From Alphaproteobacteria bacterium (GTDB lineage: Bacteria; Pseudomonadota; Gammaproteobacteria; Burkholderiales; Burkholderiaceae_C): a stretch of 63,708 nucleotides of DNA. Made by a program: the position numbers and the translations under genes. Of this stretch, positions 1 through 9,105 are shown piece after piece. The DNA is taken from positions 1 through 63,708 of the forward strand of contig JASGCM010000020.1 in the NCBI GenBank assembly GCA_030054175.1, written 5' to 3'. The notes below the pieces were generated by a model. The model did not search any database. It saw only the letters and a program-made list of their open reading frames with translations, and was not told the origin of the DNA. Positions within the stretch are counted from its first letter, which is position 1, and every line of letters begins with the position of its first letter.

Positions 1-156
1 TCCATCCAAAACCAATTCACCCAACCGCCTCACACACAGAAATACTGACAGCCCATGGATTTCGGGGTCTGGCTCTGTGTCATGAAACAGGACAGCGTTT
101 GGGGCCGGTTCCCAAGCTAAGTTGGCCCTATCCTGGCTTATATGGAACTGTCGCAT
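1..156 (-). CDS. Unrecognised protein, N-terminal part, runs off the left edge
   Basis: A minus-strand frame starts at an ATG at 156-154 and stays open for 52 codons to the window edge. The peptide begins MRQFHISQDRANLAWEP and is mixed polar and hydrophobic with no signal peptide. Codon choice looks plausible for a gene. A weak AGGG lies just upstream of the ATG. It overlaps the end of the frame at 128-319 by 29 bases, as translationally coupled genes do. I do not recognise the family. The frame could be chance, but the overlap with another coding-like frame on the same strand makes a real gene pair plausible. Confidence 0.35.
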   Translation of the reverse strand, partial: MRQFHISQDRANLAWEPAPNAVLFHDTEPDPEIHGLSVFLCVRRLGELVLDG

Positions 157-319
157 TGACCCTGTACCGATCAAACGCCGTCATCAGCATTTCGCAGGCA
201 TCCATCTCATTGAAGTTGGTCTCGGCCTCAAACTTGTTTTTGTCTTTTTCAAATCTCCTGTTGCCGATGCTGGCATAGGGTTTCTGATCAAGGACCTGTA
301 TCGCTGATCCAAAAAATAT
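128..319 (-). CDS. Unrecognised coding-like frame without a clear start
   Basis: This minus-strand frame is open from just after a stop at 322-320 to a TAG at 130-128. Its translation has protein-like composition (for example QKPYASIGNRRFEKDKNKFE, then NEMDACEMLMTAFDRYRV) and ends in VPYKPG. No ATG occurs before the internal Met of the MDACEM stretch, so it is either a 5'-truncated remnant or a short gene with an unusual start. The stretch looks more AT-rich than the genes to its right, which may mean separate origin. Function unknown. The rest of the sequence up to the hydrolase at 459 shows no gene. Confidence 0.3.
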   Translation of the reverse strand: MFFGSAIQVLDQKPYASIGNRRFEKDKNKFEAETNFNEMDACEMLMTAFDRYRVNATVPYKPG

Positions 320-458
320 CTACGAATAAATGACACTCAGATGTTGATTGAGTCAACCATGGATTTAAAGGTTACTATTCACCTCAAGCAAGCCCGCCAC
401 TCATGTCAATATGGGGTGTGCTTTGAACATGCTGGTACAGGTTGATTTGGATCGATGC

Positions 459-1259
459 ATGAAACAACTCTTCGCTCTCTTCGCATTTTTAGGTCACCTG
501 CTGTCCCACGCCGCCGAGGTGATCCCCATCACCCCCATCGAAAAATGCTTTTTGTGCAGCAGCACCCCCTCGTTGACGATGTACTTCCAGGCCCCTCAGG
601 CCAAGGCGGTGCTGATCCTCATTCCGGGGGGCAAAGGGTACATCGGCCTCAAAGAAGGACAAACCGACAACCGGTTCCACTTCTTTCAGACCCTCAAGCG
701 GCTGACCGATCCCACCCTCACCAGCGGCCAGTGGGATGTGGTTTTGCTCGACAGCCCGGGGGAGTTATCGCCGCGCCAGATGTACCCGGCGGCCAGGGGC
801 AGTTCAGACCACCTGATCCGCATCGAGAGCGCCATCCGTTACTACCAGCAGAAAACCGGGTTGCCAGTCTGGTTGATGGGGCACAGCAACGGCGGCATCA
901 GCCTGACCGAGTTTGTCAAATACGCCCAAAAGAACCACAAGCTTGACCTGATCGGCGGCATGATTGCCAGTGGCATCCGCAACGAGTCGTACTTCAATGC
1001 CCCCATCGCCTTTCCGGTGCTGTTTTTGCACCACCCAAACGACGGCTGCCAGCACACCACACCTGCGGACGCCATGAGAAACTTTGAAAAAGTCAAAGCG
1101 TTCAATTCAGCCGCCACCGAGTTTGTCTACGTCACGGGGGGTCAGCCTGAACCCCGTGACCCCTGCCGCAGTGGCCATCACCTGTACTTTGGGGCGGGCG
1201 AAGAGGCTGCCAAAGCGATCGACGCTTTCATGAGCGCACAAGTCCAGACACGACACTGA
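459..1259 (+). CDS. Exported alpha/beta-hydrolase fold protein
   Basis: A protein of 266 residues if it starts at the ATG at 459, chosen because it puts a signal peptide ([20 protein letters not shown]) at the N-terminus; an in-frame ATG at 411 would add 16 residues and bury it. The mature part has a hydrolase-like oxyanion strand (LILIPGG), a nucleophile elbow GHSNGG, a late [10 protein letters not shown] stretch that could supply the acid, and a C-terminal GHHLYFG likely to carry the catalytic His. Cysteines near the start (CFLCSS) and end suggest disulphides in a periplasmic enzyme. Substrate unknown; probably an esterase or lipase-like hydrolase. It stands alone, 38 bp before def. Confidence 0.75.
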   Translation: MKQLFALFAFLGHLLSHAAEVIPITPIEKCFLCSSTPSLTMYFQAPQAKAVLILIPGGKGYIGLKEGQTDNRFHFFQTLKRLTDPTLTSGQWDVVLLDSPGELSPRQMYPAARGSSDHLIRIESAIRYYQQKTGLPVWLMGHSNGGISLTEFVKYAQKNHKLDLIGGMIASGIRNESYFNAPIAFPVLFLHHPNDGCQHTTPADAMRNFEKVKAFNSAATEFVYVTGGQPEPRDPCRSGHHLYFGAGEEAAKAIDAFMSAQVQTRH

Positions 1260-1297
1260 TCACTGCAACCCCTTCATCGTCTGCCAGTTCAACCACC

Positions 1298-1825
1298 ATG
1301 ACCATCCGAACCATCCTCAAAATGGGCGACCCGCGCCTGCTGCAAGTCAGCGAACCCGTGACGCAGTTCGATACGCCCGCTTTGCACGCGCTGCTGCAAG
1401 ACTTGCGCGACACCATGCAGGCGGCCAACGGCGCCGGCATCGCGGCGCCGCAAATTGGCGTTAACCAGCAGGTGGTGATCTTTGGCAGCGGCAAAGTCAA
1501 TCCGCGCTACCCGCAGTACGAGCCGATTCCGCCCACGGTGTTGATCAATCCGACGATCACGGTGCTGGATGACACCGAGGAAGAGGGCTGGGAGGGCTGT
1601 CTGTCGGTGCCAGGCATGCGCGGTGTGGTGCCGCGCCCGCGTCGAGTGCGCTACCAGGGCTTTGACGAGTTGGGGCGCGTCATCGACCGCCAGGCCGAAG
1701 GTTTCCATGCCCGAGTGGTGCAGCACGAGTGCGATCACCTGTGGGGCAAGCTATACCCCATGCGGGTGCGCGACTTCACCCGCTTTGGGTACATCGATGT
1801 CTTGTTTCCTGATGTGAAAGATTGA
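1298..1825 (+). CDS. def: Peptide deformylase
   Basis: Removes the formyl group from the N-terminal methionine of nascent proteins in the cytoplasm. The 175-residue protein has all three family motifs: [10 protein letters not shown] (about residues 45-54), EGCLSVPG with metal ligand Cys101, and QHECDHLWG with His143, catalytic Glu144 and His147. Length fits the family. It is not next to fmt here, so it may be one of two or more deformylase genes. It converges on the ChaC-like gene with only 7 bp between stop codons. Confidence 0.93.
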   Translation: MTIRTILKMGDPRLLQVSEPVTQFDTPALHALLQDLRDTMQAANGAGIAAPQIGVNQQVVIFGSGKVNPRYPQYEPIPPTVLINPTITVLDDTEEEGWEGCLSVPGMRGVVPRPRRVRYQGFDELGRVIDRQAEGFHARVVQHECDHLWGKLYPMRVRDFTRFGYIDVLFPDVKD

Positions 1826-1832
1826 GGGCGCC

Positions 1833-2411
1833 TCAGTCGGCCAAACTGAGCAAACGCTCCAGAGCCAAGTCGCGGATGCCCCATTCGCGCAAACTGGCCA
1901 AGGTGCTTTGCGCGTACTCCAGGGTATGGCCGTAGCGGCCGCCGACCCGGTCGGCAAAGATGGTGCGGTACTGGTCGTCGCTCAGCGGACCGGTGTAGTT
2001 GGGGTGTGATCGCGGCAAGATGAAGGTCAGGGCGCGGACGGTTCCTTCAGGCGTGGCACAGTTCAACCACCGGGGCAAATAGACTTTGCTGGGCATCTCA
2101 CGCGCCCACAGCGATTGCAGCGCGGCGGGAACCTCGTTTTTCGGCACCCGCATGGTCACGCCTTGGCAACTGCCGCCGTTCAAGAGGGCAAAGACCAACC
2201 CGGGTCGTTCGGGGGTGCCTCGATTGATGCGGCTCCACATCTTCAGCGCCCGGTGCCACCCACGCACGGTGGCCAAACGGCGCTCGGCCACGGCGATGTC
2301 GGGCCGCCAGATCAGCGATGCATAGCCAAACACCCACAGGTCACCGACACCGCCCCATTCGCGTCGAATGCGTTCGATGGATTGGGGGTCGTCTGAAACC
2401 TGCTGGCGCAT
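1833..2411 (-). CDS. ChaC-like gamma-glutamylcyclotransferase
   Basis: A 192-residue cytoplasmic protein of the ChaC family, whose members cleave glutathione to 5-oxoproline and Cys-Gly. The opening substrate-loop motif is visible as VFGYASLIWRP, followed by the typical WHRALKMWSRINRGTPERPG and LLNGGSCQGV blocks. Later conserved segments (YLPRWL, the ILPRSHPNYTGPLS region and GRYGHTLEYA) are also present. Length is close to bacterial homologues. The next gene upstream on the same strand is glyoxalase I, also glutathione-related, but the 30-bp gap and lack of overlap leave operon membership uncertain. Confidence 0.85.
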   Translation of the reverse strand: MRQQVSDDPQSIERIRREWGGVGDLWVFGYASLIWRPDIAVAERRLATVRGWHRALKMWSRINRGTPERPGLVFALLNGGSCQGVTMRVPKNEVPAALQSLWAREMPSKVYLPRWLNCATPEGTVRALTFILPRSHPNYTGPLSDDQYRTIFADRVGGRYGHTLEYAQSTLASLREWGIRDLALERLLSLAD

Positions 2412-2441
2412 GGGTGTGACCGCGACTGCAGTTCTAATGGG

Positions 2442-2834
2442 TTAGCCATGGGTGCCGTTCTGGATCAGCTCGACTTTGTAGCCGTCGGGGTCTTGGACAA
2501 ATGCGATGATGGTGTGGCCACCTTTGACCGGACTGGCCTCGCGGGTGATGGTGCCACCGGCTGCGCGGATTTTTTCGCAGGTGCCAGCGACGTCTTCCAC
2601 CCCCAGTGCTATGTGGCCATAAGCCGTGCCCATGTCATAGTGGTCGACGCCATGGTTGTAGGTCAACTCGATTTCGGCCTGATCGGGGTTCTGGTCGTAG
2701 CCGACGAAGGCCAGCGAGTATTTCTGTTCGGGGCGGTCGGTGGTGCGCAGCAATTTCATGCCCAGCACGCGGGTATAAAAATCAATCGATCGTTGCAGGT
2801 CGCCGACGCGCAACATGGTGTGGAGCAATCTCAT
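2442..2834 (-). CDS. gloA: Lactoylglutathione lyase (glyoxalase I)
   Basis: Isomerises the methylglyoxal-glutathione hemithioacetal to S-lactoylglutathione. The 130-residue protein starts [13 protein letters not shown] and contains the usual [31 protein letters not shown] and [10 protein letters not shown] blocks, with metal-binding His and Glu residues in expected places. A longer frame reaches 2969, but the ATG at 2834 is preferred because it has an AGGAAAG ribosome site and matches the family N-terminus. It is divergent from the hydroxyacid dehydrogenase at 2938. Confidence 0.93.
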   Translation of the reverse strand: MRLLHTMLRVGDLQRSIDFYTRVLGMKLLRTTDRPEQKYSLAFVGYDQNPDQAEIELTYNHGVDHYDMGTAYGHIALGVEDVAGTCEKIRAAGGTITREASPVKGGHTIIAFVQDPDGYKVELIQNGTHG

Positions 2835-2937
2835 GGGGTCTTTCCTGTGTGGGACCTCGCGACCGAAAGGGCGCAGGCCATCAATCGCTATCGTATGATG
2901 ATAGTCCGATAAAAACAATCCAATCGCAGGCCCGAAC

Positions 2938-3879
2938 ATGGACAAAATCGACATCCTCAAAGTCTCCAAGCTCTTGCCCTTCCTGACCGAAGGCCTCTAT
3001 GCCCGCTACACGGTGCACGAACTCGATGACTTGAAAGACCCCGGCGCCTTGGCTCGGGTGCGTGCGATTGTGGGGGGTGGCGAGACCCGCATGGGGGCCG
3101 AGTTGTTTGACCGTTGCCCGCAGGCCAAGGTGGTGTCTTGCTTTGGCGTGGGTTACGACGGCGTCGACACCCGGGCGGCCATCGAGCGCGGCATCACTGT
3201 GGGGCATACCCCGGACGTGCTCAACGACGAGGTGGCTGATCTCGGCTTGGGCTTGATGCTCTCGATCGCTCGCCAAATCCCGCAGGCCGATCAGTATGTG
3301 CGCAGCGGCCACTGGGCCCAGGCCCCATTTCCCCTTCAACGCAAACTCACCGGTGCTCGACTGGGCTTGGTGGGCATGGGCCGCATCGCCAAGGCGATTG
3401 CAGAGCGTGCACAGGCCTTTCGCATGCAAATTGCCTACACCGCGCGAGGCGCCAAGTCCGATTTGCCGTTTGAATTCGTGCCCAGCGTCAAAGAACTGGC
3501 CGCCAGGTCGGATTTTTTGCTGGCCATTACCCCAGGCGGTGAGGGCACACGGGGTCTCATCAACGCCGAGGTCTTGAAAGCGCTCGGGCCCAGGGGTTTT
3601 TTCATCAACATCGCGCGTGGCACCGTGGCTGATCAACCGGCTTTGCTCGACGCCCTGAAAAACGGCACCATCGCTGGTGCGGGGTTGGATGTGTTTTATG
3701 ACGAGCCGCGCATCGACCCAGCCTTCTTCACCCTGCCCAATGTGGTGCTGACCCCGCACATGGCCAGTGGTACCTTTGAGACCCGCCGTGCCATGGCCGA
3801 CCGCTTGCTCGATAACCTGAGTGCCGGTTTACAAGGTGAGAAAATGCCCTCGGCCGTGCCCGAGTGCCAGGGATTCTAA
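2938..3879 (+). CDS. D-isomer-specific 2-hydroxyacid dehydrogenase
   Basis: An NAD(P)-dependent oxidoreductase of 313 residues, probably a glyoxylate/hydroxypyruvate reductase type. The N-terminal catalytic half has [10 protein letters not shown]; the Rossmann motif is [12 protein letters not shown]; the catalytic triad is visible as Arg in [10 protein letters not shown], Glu in FYDEPRIDP and His in LTPHMASGT. All three catalytic residues are intact. The exact substrate cannot be read from sequence. It is a single gene closed by the terminator at about 3895-3932. Confidence 0.88.
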   Translation: MDKIDILKVSKLLPFLTEGLYARYTVHELDDLKDPGALARVRAIVGGGETRMGAELFDRCPQAKVVSCFGVGYDGVDTRAAIERGITVGHTPDVLNDEVADLGLGLMLSIARQIPQADQYVRSGHWAQAPFPLQRKLTGARLGLVGMGRIAKAIAERAQAFRMQIAYTARGAKSDLPFEFVPSVKELAARSDFLLAITPGGEGTRGLINAEVLKALGPRGFFINIARGTVADQPALLDALKNGTIAGAGLDVFYDEPRIDPAFFTLPNVVLTPHMASGTFETRRAMADRLLDNLSAGLQGEKMPSAVPECQGF

Positions 3880-3894
3880 AGACCTCAGCCCCCA

Positions 3895-3932
3895 TGAAAA
3901 AAACCGCCCTCTGACAGAAGGCGGTTTTTTGT
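3895..3932 (+). terminator. Rho-independent terminator, probably bidirectional
   Basis: An inverted repeat AAAACCGCC...GGCGGTTTT with a short loop, flanked by an A-run on the left and a T-run on the right. It lies between the convergent hydroxyacid dehydrogenase and rhlE genes, so it can stop transcription from both sides. Confidence 0.85.
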
Positions 3933-3971
3933 TCGGTGGGTGTTGGCCTTGCTCAGGCCAGTACAAGCGGA

Positions 3972-5810
3972 TCAGCCGCGATAGCCGCCTCGAAAGCCGG
4001 CCTTGTTACCACCACCGGCGCCACCACCGCCGCCACCACCGCCGCCGCCACCTTTGCGACGGAGATTACCACCACCGCCTCTGCCACCGCCACCGCCACC
4101 GCCACGGCGCTCGGTCATCAGATCGATGCTGGTCCGGGTGGGGTCAGGCTCGCGCATGGGCCGGTTGGTGTTCTTGTGGCCATAGGCATTGACGCCATTG
4201 TGCGTACCCAGGTGGGCATTGGCGCGTGGCTGGAAATCGTCTTCACGTTCTTCCCCGTCGTAAATGCGAGGTTGCGGAGCCAGCATAGGGTCTCGCGGAC
4301 CCCGGTCAGGGCGGGTGCCGTTGCGGTTGCGACCGCCGCGGCGGTCGTCGCGGTTGCCCATGCGTTCGCCTCGCGGCTCGCTCATGGGCTGAGCCATGGG
4401 CAGGCCATGGCCTCCCGGTGTTGGTGTGCCGCCACCCTCAGCGGATGGGCGCGGACCACGATGTGGGTCACCATTCGGGCGCGGGCCCCGATTCGAGCGA
4501 GCGCCGCCACGGTTACCTTCGACTTGTTTCTTCTCACGGATGCGCTCCATCATTTCCTGGCGAGCGGACTTCGCGGCAGCGGCCATGACGTCGCGGCCGG
4601 GTGGCTTACCCAGGCCGCCCCACAGGGTTTGGCGTCCCATGGCGATGGGTTCGGCGTGCTCGTCGGGTTCGGGGCCAAAGCCCTCGATCACCTGCACTTC
4701 GATTTGTTGACGAGTGAATTGCTCGATCTCTTTCATGAAGCCTTCTTCGTCCAGAGACACCAGGCTGACCGCCTCGCCGCTGGCCCCGGCGCGACCGGTA
4801 CGGCCGATGCGGTGCACATAATCTTCGGGGATATTGGGGATTTCGTAATTCACGACATGGGGCAAGTCATCGATATCGATGCCGCGCGCGGCGATGTCGG
4901 TTGCCACCAAGGCGCGCAACTCCCCAGTCTTGAATCCGGCCAGGGCTTGGGTGCGGGCGGTCTGGCTTTTGTTGCCGTGCAAAGCCATGGCCGTGATGCC
5001 TTGCTTGTTGAGGAAATCGGCCACATGGTTGGCGCCGTACTTGGTGCGCGTGAACACCAGCACTTGGCTCCAATTGTGCTCTGCGATGATGTGCGCGAGC
5101 AGGGCCTTTTTCTTTTGGCGACCCACCGGGTGGATGCGCTGAGAAATGAGTTGCACCGTGGTGTTGCGAGGCGTGACTTGGATGCTTTGCGGATTGCGCA
5201 ACAAGCCGTTGGCCAGCTCACGAATTTCGTCGCTGAACGTGGCTGAGAACAGCAGGCTTTGCTTGTCCTGAGGTACCAAGGCCAGGACTTTTTTTACATC
5301 ATGGATGAAGCCCATGTCGAGCATGCGGTCGGCTTCGTCGAGCACCAGCATTTGCACCGTCGACAAATCGAGGAAGCCTTGCTGTTGCAAATCGAGCAGG
5401 CGACCTGGGGTGGCCACCAGGATGTCGACGCCTTTTTTCAAGCGTTCGATTTGCGGGTTCATGCCCACACCGCCAAAGATGACGGCCGAGCTCAGTTGCA
5501 AGTATTTGCCATAAGAGCGCACCGACTCTTCGACTTGGGCGGCCAGTTCGCGGGTCGGGGTCAGCACCAGGGCGCGGACGCCGTACACCCCGAAGCGGTT
5601 GGTGATGCTGCGCGCCATGCTCAGCTTGTGCAACATGGGCAGGGTGAAGGCTGCGGTTTTGCCGGTGCCAGTTTGGGCGCCGGCCAACAGGTCATGGCCT
5701 TCGAGCACGGCCGGAATGGCTTGCTGTTGGATCGGGGTGGGTGTTTCGTAGCCTTGCTCGCGCACAGCTTTCAGGATGGCCGGAGCCAATTTCAGTTCAT
5801 CAAAGTTCAT
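3972..5810 (-). CDS. rhlE: DEAD-box ATP-dependent RNA helicase RhlE
   Basis: Unwinds structured RNA (ribosome assembly, RNA decay). The 612-residue protein has the Q motif near residue 25, Walker A AQTGTGKT (45-52), DEAD (158-161), SAT (189-191) and HRIGRTGR (333-340). After about residue 390 comes a basic, Gly/Arg-rich low-complexity tail ending in almost pure glycine runs with scattered Arg. Such tails bind RNA non-specifically and can drive condensation. The tail is long for the family (about 220 residues), and its DNA is a GC-rich short repeat (see 4006-4113). Monocistronic. Confidence 0.92.
   Translation of the reverse strand: MNFDELKLAPAILKAVREQGYETPTPIQQQAIPAVLEGHDLLAGAQTGTGKTAAFTLPMLHKLSMARSITNRFGVYGVRALVLTPTRELAAQVEESVRSYGKYLQLSSAVIFGGVGMNPQIERLKKGVDILVATPGRLLDLQQQGFLDLSTVQMLVLDEADRMLDMGFIHDVKKVLALVPQDKQSLLFSATFSDEIRELANGLLRNPQSIQVTPRNTTVQLISQRIHPVGRQKKKALLAHIIAEHNWSQVLVFTRTKYGANHVADFLNKQGITAMALHGNKSQTARTQALAGFKTGELRALVATDIAARGIDIDDLPHVVNYEIPNIPEDYVHRIGRTGRAGASGEAVSLVSLDEEGFMKEIEQFTRQQIEVQVIEGFGPEPDEHAEPIAMGRQTLWGGLGKPPGRDVMAAAAKSARQEMMERIREKKQVEGNRGGARSNRGPRPNGDPHRGPRPSAEGGGTPTPGGHGLPMAQPMSEPRGERMGNRDDRRGGRNRNGTRPDRGPRDPMLAPQPRIYDGEEREDDFQPRANAHLGTHNGVNAYGHKNTNRPMREPDPTRTSIDLMTERRGGGGGGGRGGGGNLRRKGGGGGGGGGGGAGGGNKAGFRGGYRG
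4006..4113 (-). repeat. Short GGN/CCN-type repeats coding the RhlE glycine tail
   Basis: On the plus strand this stretch is a near-continuous run of CCACCG and CCGCCA-like units. Read on the minus strand it gives long glycine runs broken by Arg, Asn and Lys. It is in-frame low-complexity coding DNA and is prone to length change in multiples of three by slippage. Confidence 0.7.
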
Positions 5811-6085
5811 GGTGTGGCGTCAATTCCTGGACGCATGGGGCCGGCCCGCTCGGTCCGATGGGACCATCCAGTGAAAGGCTGGCAAGTTGACAGATTGAGC
5901 GCGTGACATTCGCAGCCATTGAGGGTGGGGCTGCGACCCGGCTCCAGCAGGGACGCTGAGGTTGAGGCAACTGGAGGCATCAACGGTGTGGATTGTGACA
6001 CATTTCCGTCCAGAGGGGTTTCGTCCATAATTCACCCCAGTGGATCGGCCGTCGCCGGACCCTATCGAACCCAGAAACCCACACC

Positions 6086-7747
6086 ATGTCCCAATACGTA
6101 TTCACCATGAATCGGGTCGGCAAGATCGTGCCACCCAAGCGTCAAATCCTGAAGGACATTTCCTTGTCTTTTTTCCCCGGCGCCAAGATCGGCGTGCTGG
6201 GTCTGAACGGCTCCGGCAAATCGACTTTGCTGAAAATCATGGCCGGCGTCGACACCGAGATCGAGGGCGAAGCCACGCCGATGCCCGGCATCAAAGTCGG
6301 TTACCTGCCCCAAGAGCCGCAGCTTGATCCGCAAGAGACCGTGCGTCAAGCGGTCGAGGGCGGAATGGCTGAGCTCATGAATGCCAAAGCACGCCTGGAT
6401 GAAATTTACGCCGCCTATGCTGAACCCGATGCCGATTTCGACAAGTTGGCTGCAGAGCAAGGCGAAATGGAAGCCATCATCGCTGCGGCCGGATCTGACA
6501 CCGAGCATCAGTTGGAGATCGCCGCCGACGCCCTGCGTTTGCCGCCATGGGACACCACCATCCAGCATCTGTCCGGGGGCGAAAAGCGCCGCGTCGCCTT
6601 GTGTCGATTGTTGCTCTCCAAGCCCGACATGCTGTTACTCGATGAGCCGACCAACCACTTGGACGCCGAATCGGTCGATTGGCTTGAACAGTTCTTGTCG
6701 CGCTTTCCCGGCACGGTGGTGGCCATCACCCATGACCGTTACTTTTTGGACAACGCAGCCGAGTGGATTTTGGAACTCGACCGAGGTCACGGCATCCCTT
6801 GGAAAGGGAATTACTCCACTTGGTTGGAGCAAAAGCAAGACCGCTTGCAACAGGAACAAAAGGGCGAAGAGGCTCGTGCCAAGGCCTTGAAGAAGGAATT
6901 GGAATGGGTGCGTCAGAACCCCAAGGGGCGTCAGGCCAAGAGCAAGGCCCGCATCGCCCGCTTCGAGGAGCTCTCCAGCGTCGAATATCAAAAGCGCAAC
7001 GAAACCCAAGAGATCTTCATCCCCGTGGCCGAGCGACTGGGCAACGAGGTGATTGAATTCAACGGCGTGACCAAGAGCTTTGGGGATCGGGTGTTGATCG
7101 ACAACCTCAGCTTCAAAGTGCCGCCGGGTGCCATTGTGGGCATCATCGGCCCTAACGGCGCCGGCAAGTCAACCTTGTTTCGCATGATCGTTGGCCAGGA
7201 AACCCCCGATGTGGGCGAAGTGAAAATGGGTCAAACCGTGCAGATCGCCTTCGTCGACCAAACCCGCGATGACTTGGCCAACGACAAGACCGTGTGGGAA
7301 GACGTCTCGGGTGGTTTGGATATTTTGACTGTGGGCAAGTTCGAGATGCCCAGCCGCGCCTACTGTGGTCGCTTCAACTTCAATGGGGGTGATCAGCAAA
7401 AGAAAGTGGGCATGCTCTCTGGCGGTGAGCGCGGCCGATTGCACTTAGCCAAAACCCTGATCAAGGGCGGCAATGTGCTTTTGCTGGATGAGCCTTCCAA
7501 CGACTTGGACGTGGAAACCCTGCGCGCATTGGAAGACGCCTTGCTTGAATTCGCCGGTTCGGTGATGGTGATCAGCCACGACCGCTGGTTCTTGGACCGC
7601 ATTGCCACACACATCCTGGCTTGCGAGGGCGATAGCCAGTGGGTGTTCTTTGATGGCAACTACCAAGAGTACGAGGCCGACAAGAAGAAGCGTTTGGGCG
7701 AGGAAGGGGCCAAGCCGCATCGCGTGCGCTTCAAGGCATTGAAGTAA
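6086..7747 (+). CDS. ettA: Energy-dependent translational throttle protein EttA (ABC-F)
   Basis: A soluble ABC-F ATPase that binds the ribosomal E site and gates the first peptide bond according to ATP/ADP level. The 553-residue protein has two ABC cassettes: Walker A GLNGSGKST (39-47) with LSGGEKRRVAL and LLLDEPTNHLD, then GPNGAGKST with LSGGERGRLHL and LLLDEPSNDLD. The second Walker B reads SNDLD as is usual for EttA. The linker is rich in charged residues, and there are no membrane segments. Length matches E. coli EttA. The 275 bp upstream (5811-6085) contain the divergent control region shared with rhlE. Confidence 0.95.
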   Translation: MSQYVFTMNRVGKIVPPKRQILKDISLSFFPGAKIGVLGLNGSGKSTLLKIMAGVDTEIEGEATPMPGIKVGYLPQEPQLDPQETVRQAVEGGMAELMNAKARLDEIYAAYAEPDADFDKLAAEQGEMEAIIAAAGSDTEHQLEIAADALRLPPWDTTIQHLSGGEKRRVALCRLLLSKPDMLLLDEPTNHLDAESVDWLEQFLSRFPGTVVAITHDRYFLDNAAEWILELDRGHGIPWKGNYSTWLEQKQDRLQQEQKGEEARAKALKKELEWVRQNPKGRQAKSKARIARFEELSSVEYQKRNETQEIFIPVAERLGNEVIEFNGVTKSFGDRVLIDNLSFKVPPGAIVGIIGPNGAGKSTLFRMIVGQETPDVGEVKMGQTVQIAFVDQTRDDLANDKTVWEDVSGGLDILTVGKFEMPSRAYCGRFNFNGGDQQKKVGMLSGGERGRLHLAKTLIKGGNVLLLDEPSNDLDVETLRALEDALLEFAGSVMVISHDRWFLDRIATHILACEGDSQWVFFDGNYQEYEADKKKRLGEEGAKPHRVRFKALK

Positions 7748-7754
7748 TCGACCT

Positions 7755-8263
7755 TCAGGCCAGGTCGCGGGCGGCGGGCCACCAGCGCTCACCCACCCGC
7801 AAGCCTTGCGCCGATTGCACTGCATTCAAAGTGGCCTTGGCCACCGCCTCGGCGACCAAGGTGCACAGCAGCATGGGGTCCGGGCTTGCAGTGCAATCGC
7901 CGCTGGCCAGCGCGAACCAAAAATGACCGCACCCGGCACGATGGGCACGCAGGCCGATCCCACCCGCAGGCCATGACCGCGCGCTTCGAGCCAGCGCATG
8001 ACGCCACTGGCCGCATCCAGTCCAAATGCGCTACCGCCCGAAAGCAACAGGGCGTGCACATGCGGCACGCTGTGTCCCGGCGAGAGCAAATCGGTTTCAC
8101 GCGTCCCGGGCGCCGCCCCGCGCACGTCCACCCCGGCCACCATGCCTTTCGGGCACAGCACCACGGTGCAACCGGTGGGTCGCCGGGGGTGCTGGTGGTG
8201 CCCGACCCAGATCCCTTGGATGGCGGTCAGCGTGGTGTTGTTCGGTGACGATTCGATGTGCAT
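7755..8263 (-). pseudogene. P1-family peptidase (DmpA-like, S58), internally deleted
   Basis: The first 115 codons (ATG at 8263, through VPIVPGAVIF) match the start of P1/DmpA-type N-terminal nucleophile peptidases, including the GVDVRGAAPGTRETDLL block. After about 7921 the original frame gives junk to a stop at 7828-7826. In another frame, the sequence from that point to a TGA at 7757-7755 reads FALASGD, AEAVAKATLNAVQSAQG and a normal-looking end: the usual C-terminus of the family. About 160-200 middle residues, including the region of self-cleavage and the nucleophile Ser, are missing, and the joint is out of frame. It cannot make an active enzyme. Confidence 0.82.
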
Positions 8264-8415
8264 GAACCGTATTTTCCCCCAGGCGGGCCGGGCTTGGCGT
8301 TGGCCTGAAGTTTCGAAATTGTGAATTTTTGAATGAATTTTGCAAATATTTAGGTTATTTGGTATTATCTAATTGAATGATTTTAATTGTTTAGTGACAA
8401 AAAGAAAGGAATCGC

Positions 8416-9030
8416 ATGACTTCAGCCAGCCAAGACAACGCCATGCCCAGCGGACAATTTTGTGGAACCACCGAAGTGGCCAGGATGCTGGGCTTGTCGG
8501 TGGGCACCGTCCAGTCTTTGGTGGAGCGTCAAGAACTCCATGCCTGGAAAACCCGAGGAGGGCATCGCCGCATCTCCTTGGCCTCGGTGCAAGAGTACCA
8601 GCGGCGAAATCACTCCACCGCATTGGGCATCAATGGCAACGATCGCATCATGTGGGTGCAGGAAAACGGGCCACAAAGGCAAAAACTGTTGCAAAACTTG
8701 GGCCGTTGGGGCATCAAGCTTCAAATCGACTGGTTCGATAACATGGTCGAGGCCTTGATGGGCTTGCAAAACTTGCGCCCAGGCTTGGTCGTGATTGACA
8801 TGAAGGTGCCGCAGGCCGAGGCCTTGCAATTCATCCGGCATGTGCATTCGCACTCCGATTTCCGCGCGCTCACCTTGCTGACCTTGTCGGCCTCACGCTT
8901 GCCAGAAGATGTCCTATCGCCCGGTTTGGGCGCACGGGTGCATTGGGCTCGCAAGCCGCTCGATTGGTCCTGGCTGCGCGGTTACTGCGAGGCCTATCAG
9001 TTGCTGCAGCAGCGACAGCCCATGCATTAA
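8416..9030 (+). CDS. Excisionase-type HTH regulator with degenerate receiver-like domain
   Basis: A 204-residue protein. Residues about 15-65 form a MerR/excisionase-like winged helix (TTEVARMLGLSVGTVQSLV, then a GGHRRIS wing). Residues about 75-195 resemble a response-regulator receiver: VVIDMKVP gives the phospho-acceptor-like Asp, LLTLSAS the Thr/Ser strand and ARKPLDW the Lys-Pro, but the usual acidic pair at the start is replaced (IMWVQENG). It therefore probably does not take phosphate in the ordinary way. No kinase gene is nearby. The promoter region before it is AT-rich with an extended -10 TGGTATTAT. Target genes unknown. Confidence 0.72.
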   Translation: MTSASQDNAMPSGQFCGTTEVARMLGLSVGTVQSLVERQELHAWKTRGGHRRISLASVQEYQRRNHSTALGINGNDRIMWVQENGPQRQKLLQNLGRWGIKLQIDWFDNMVEALMGLQNLRPGLVVIDMKVPQAEALQFIRHVHSHSDFRALTLLTLSASRLPEDVLSPGLGARVHWARKPLDWSWLRGYCEAYQLLQQRQPMH

Positions 9031-9105
9031 GGGCCAGCCAGATGGGCAGAGCCACGGGGCAGACCCCAATCGGGGTCGTGCGGGGCTTGGGTTAGGCTAC
9101 GGCGC

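Noticed and set aside
122..307. A 61-codon plus-strand frame near the left edge
   Set aside because: The minus-strand frames over the same bases read much more like protein; the plus frame has no ribosome site.
3936..5246. A 436-codon plus-strand frame opposite rhlE
   Set aside because: It is the shadow of the repeat-rich, GC-biased rhlE gene; no family motif is seen, and rhlE has every helicase motif.
6004..6031. A promoter for ettA using CATAAT at 6026
   Set aside because: The -10-like hexamer is present but no -35 at suitable spacing was found, so it is too weak to list.
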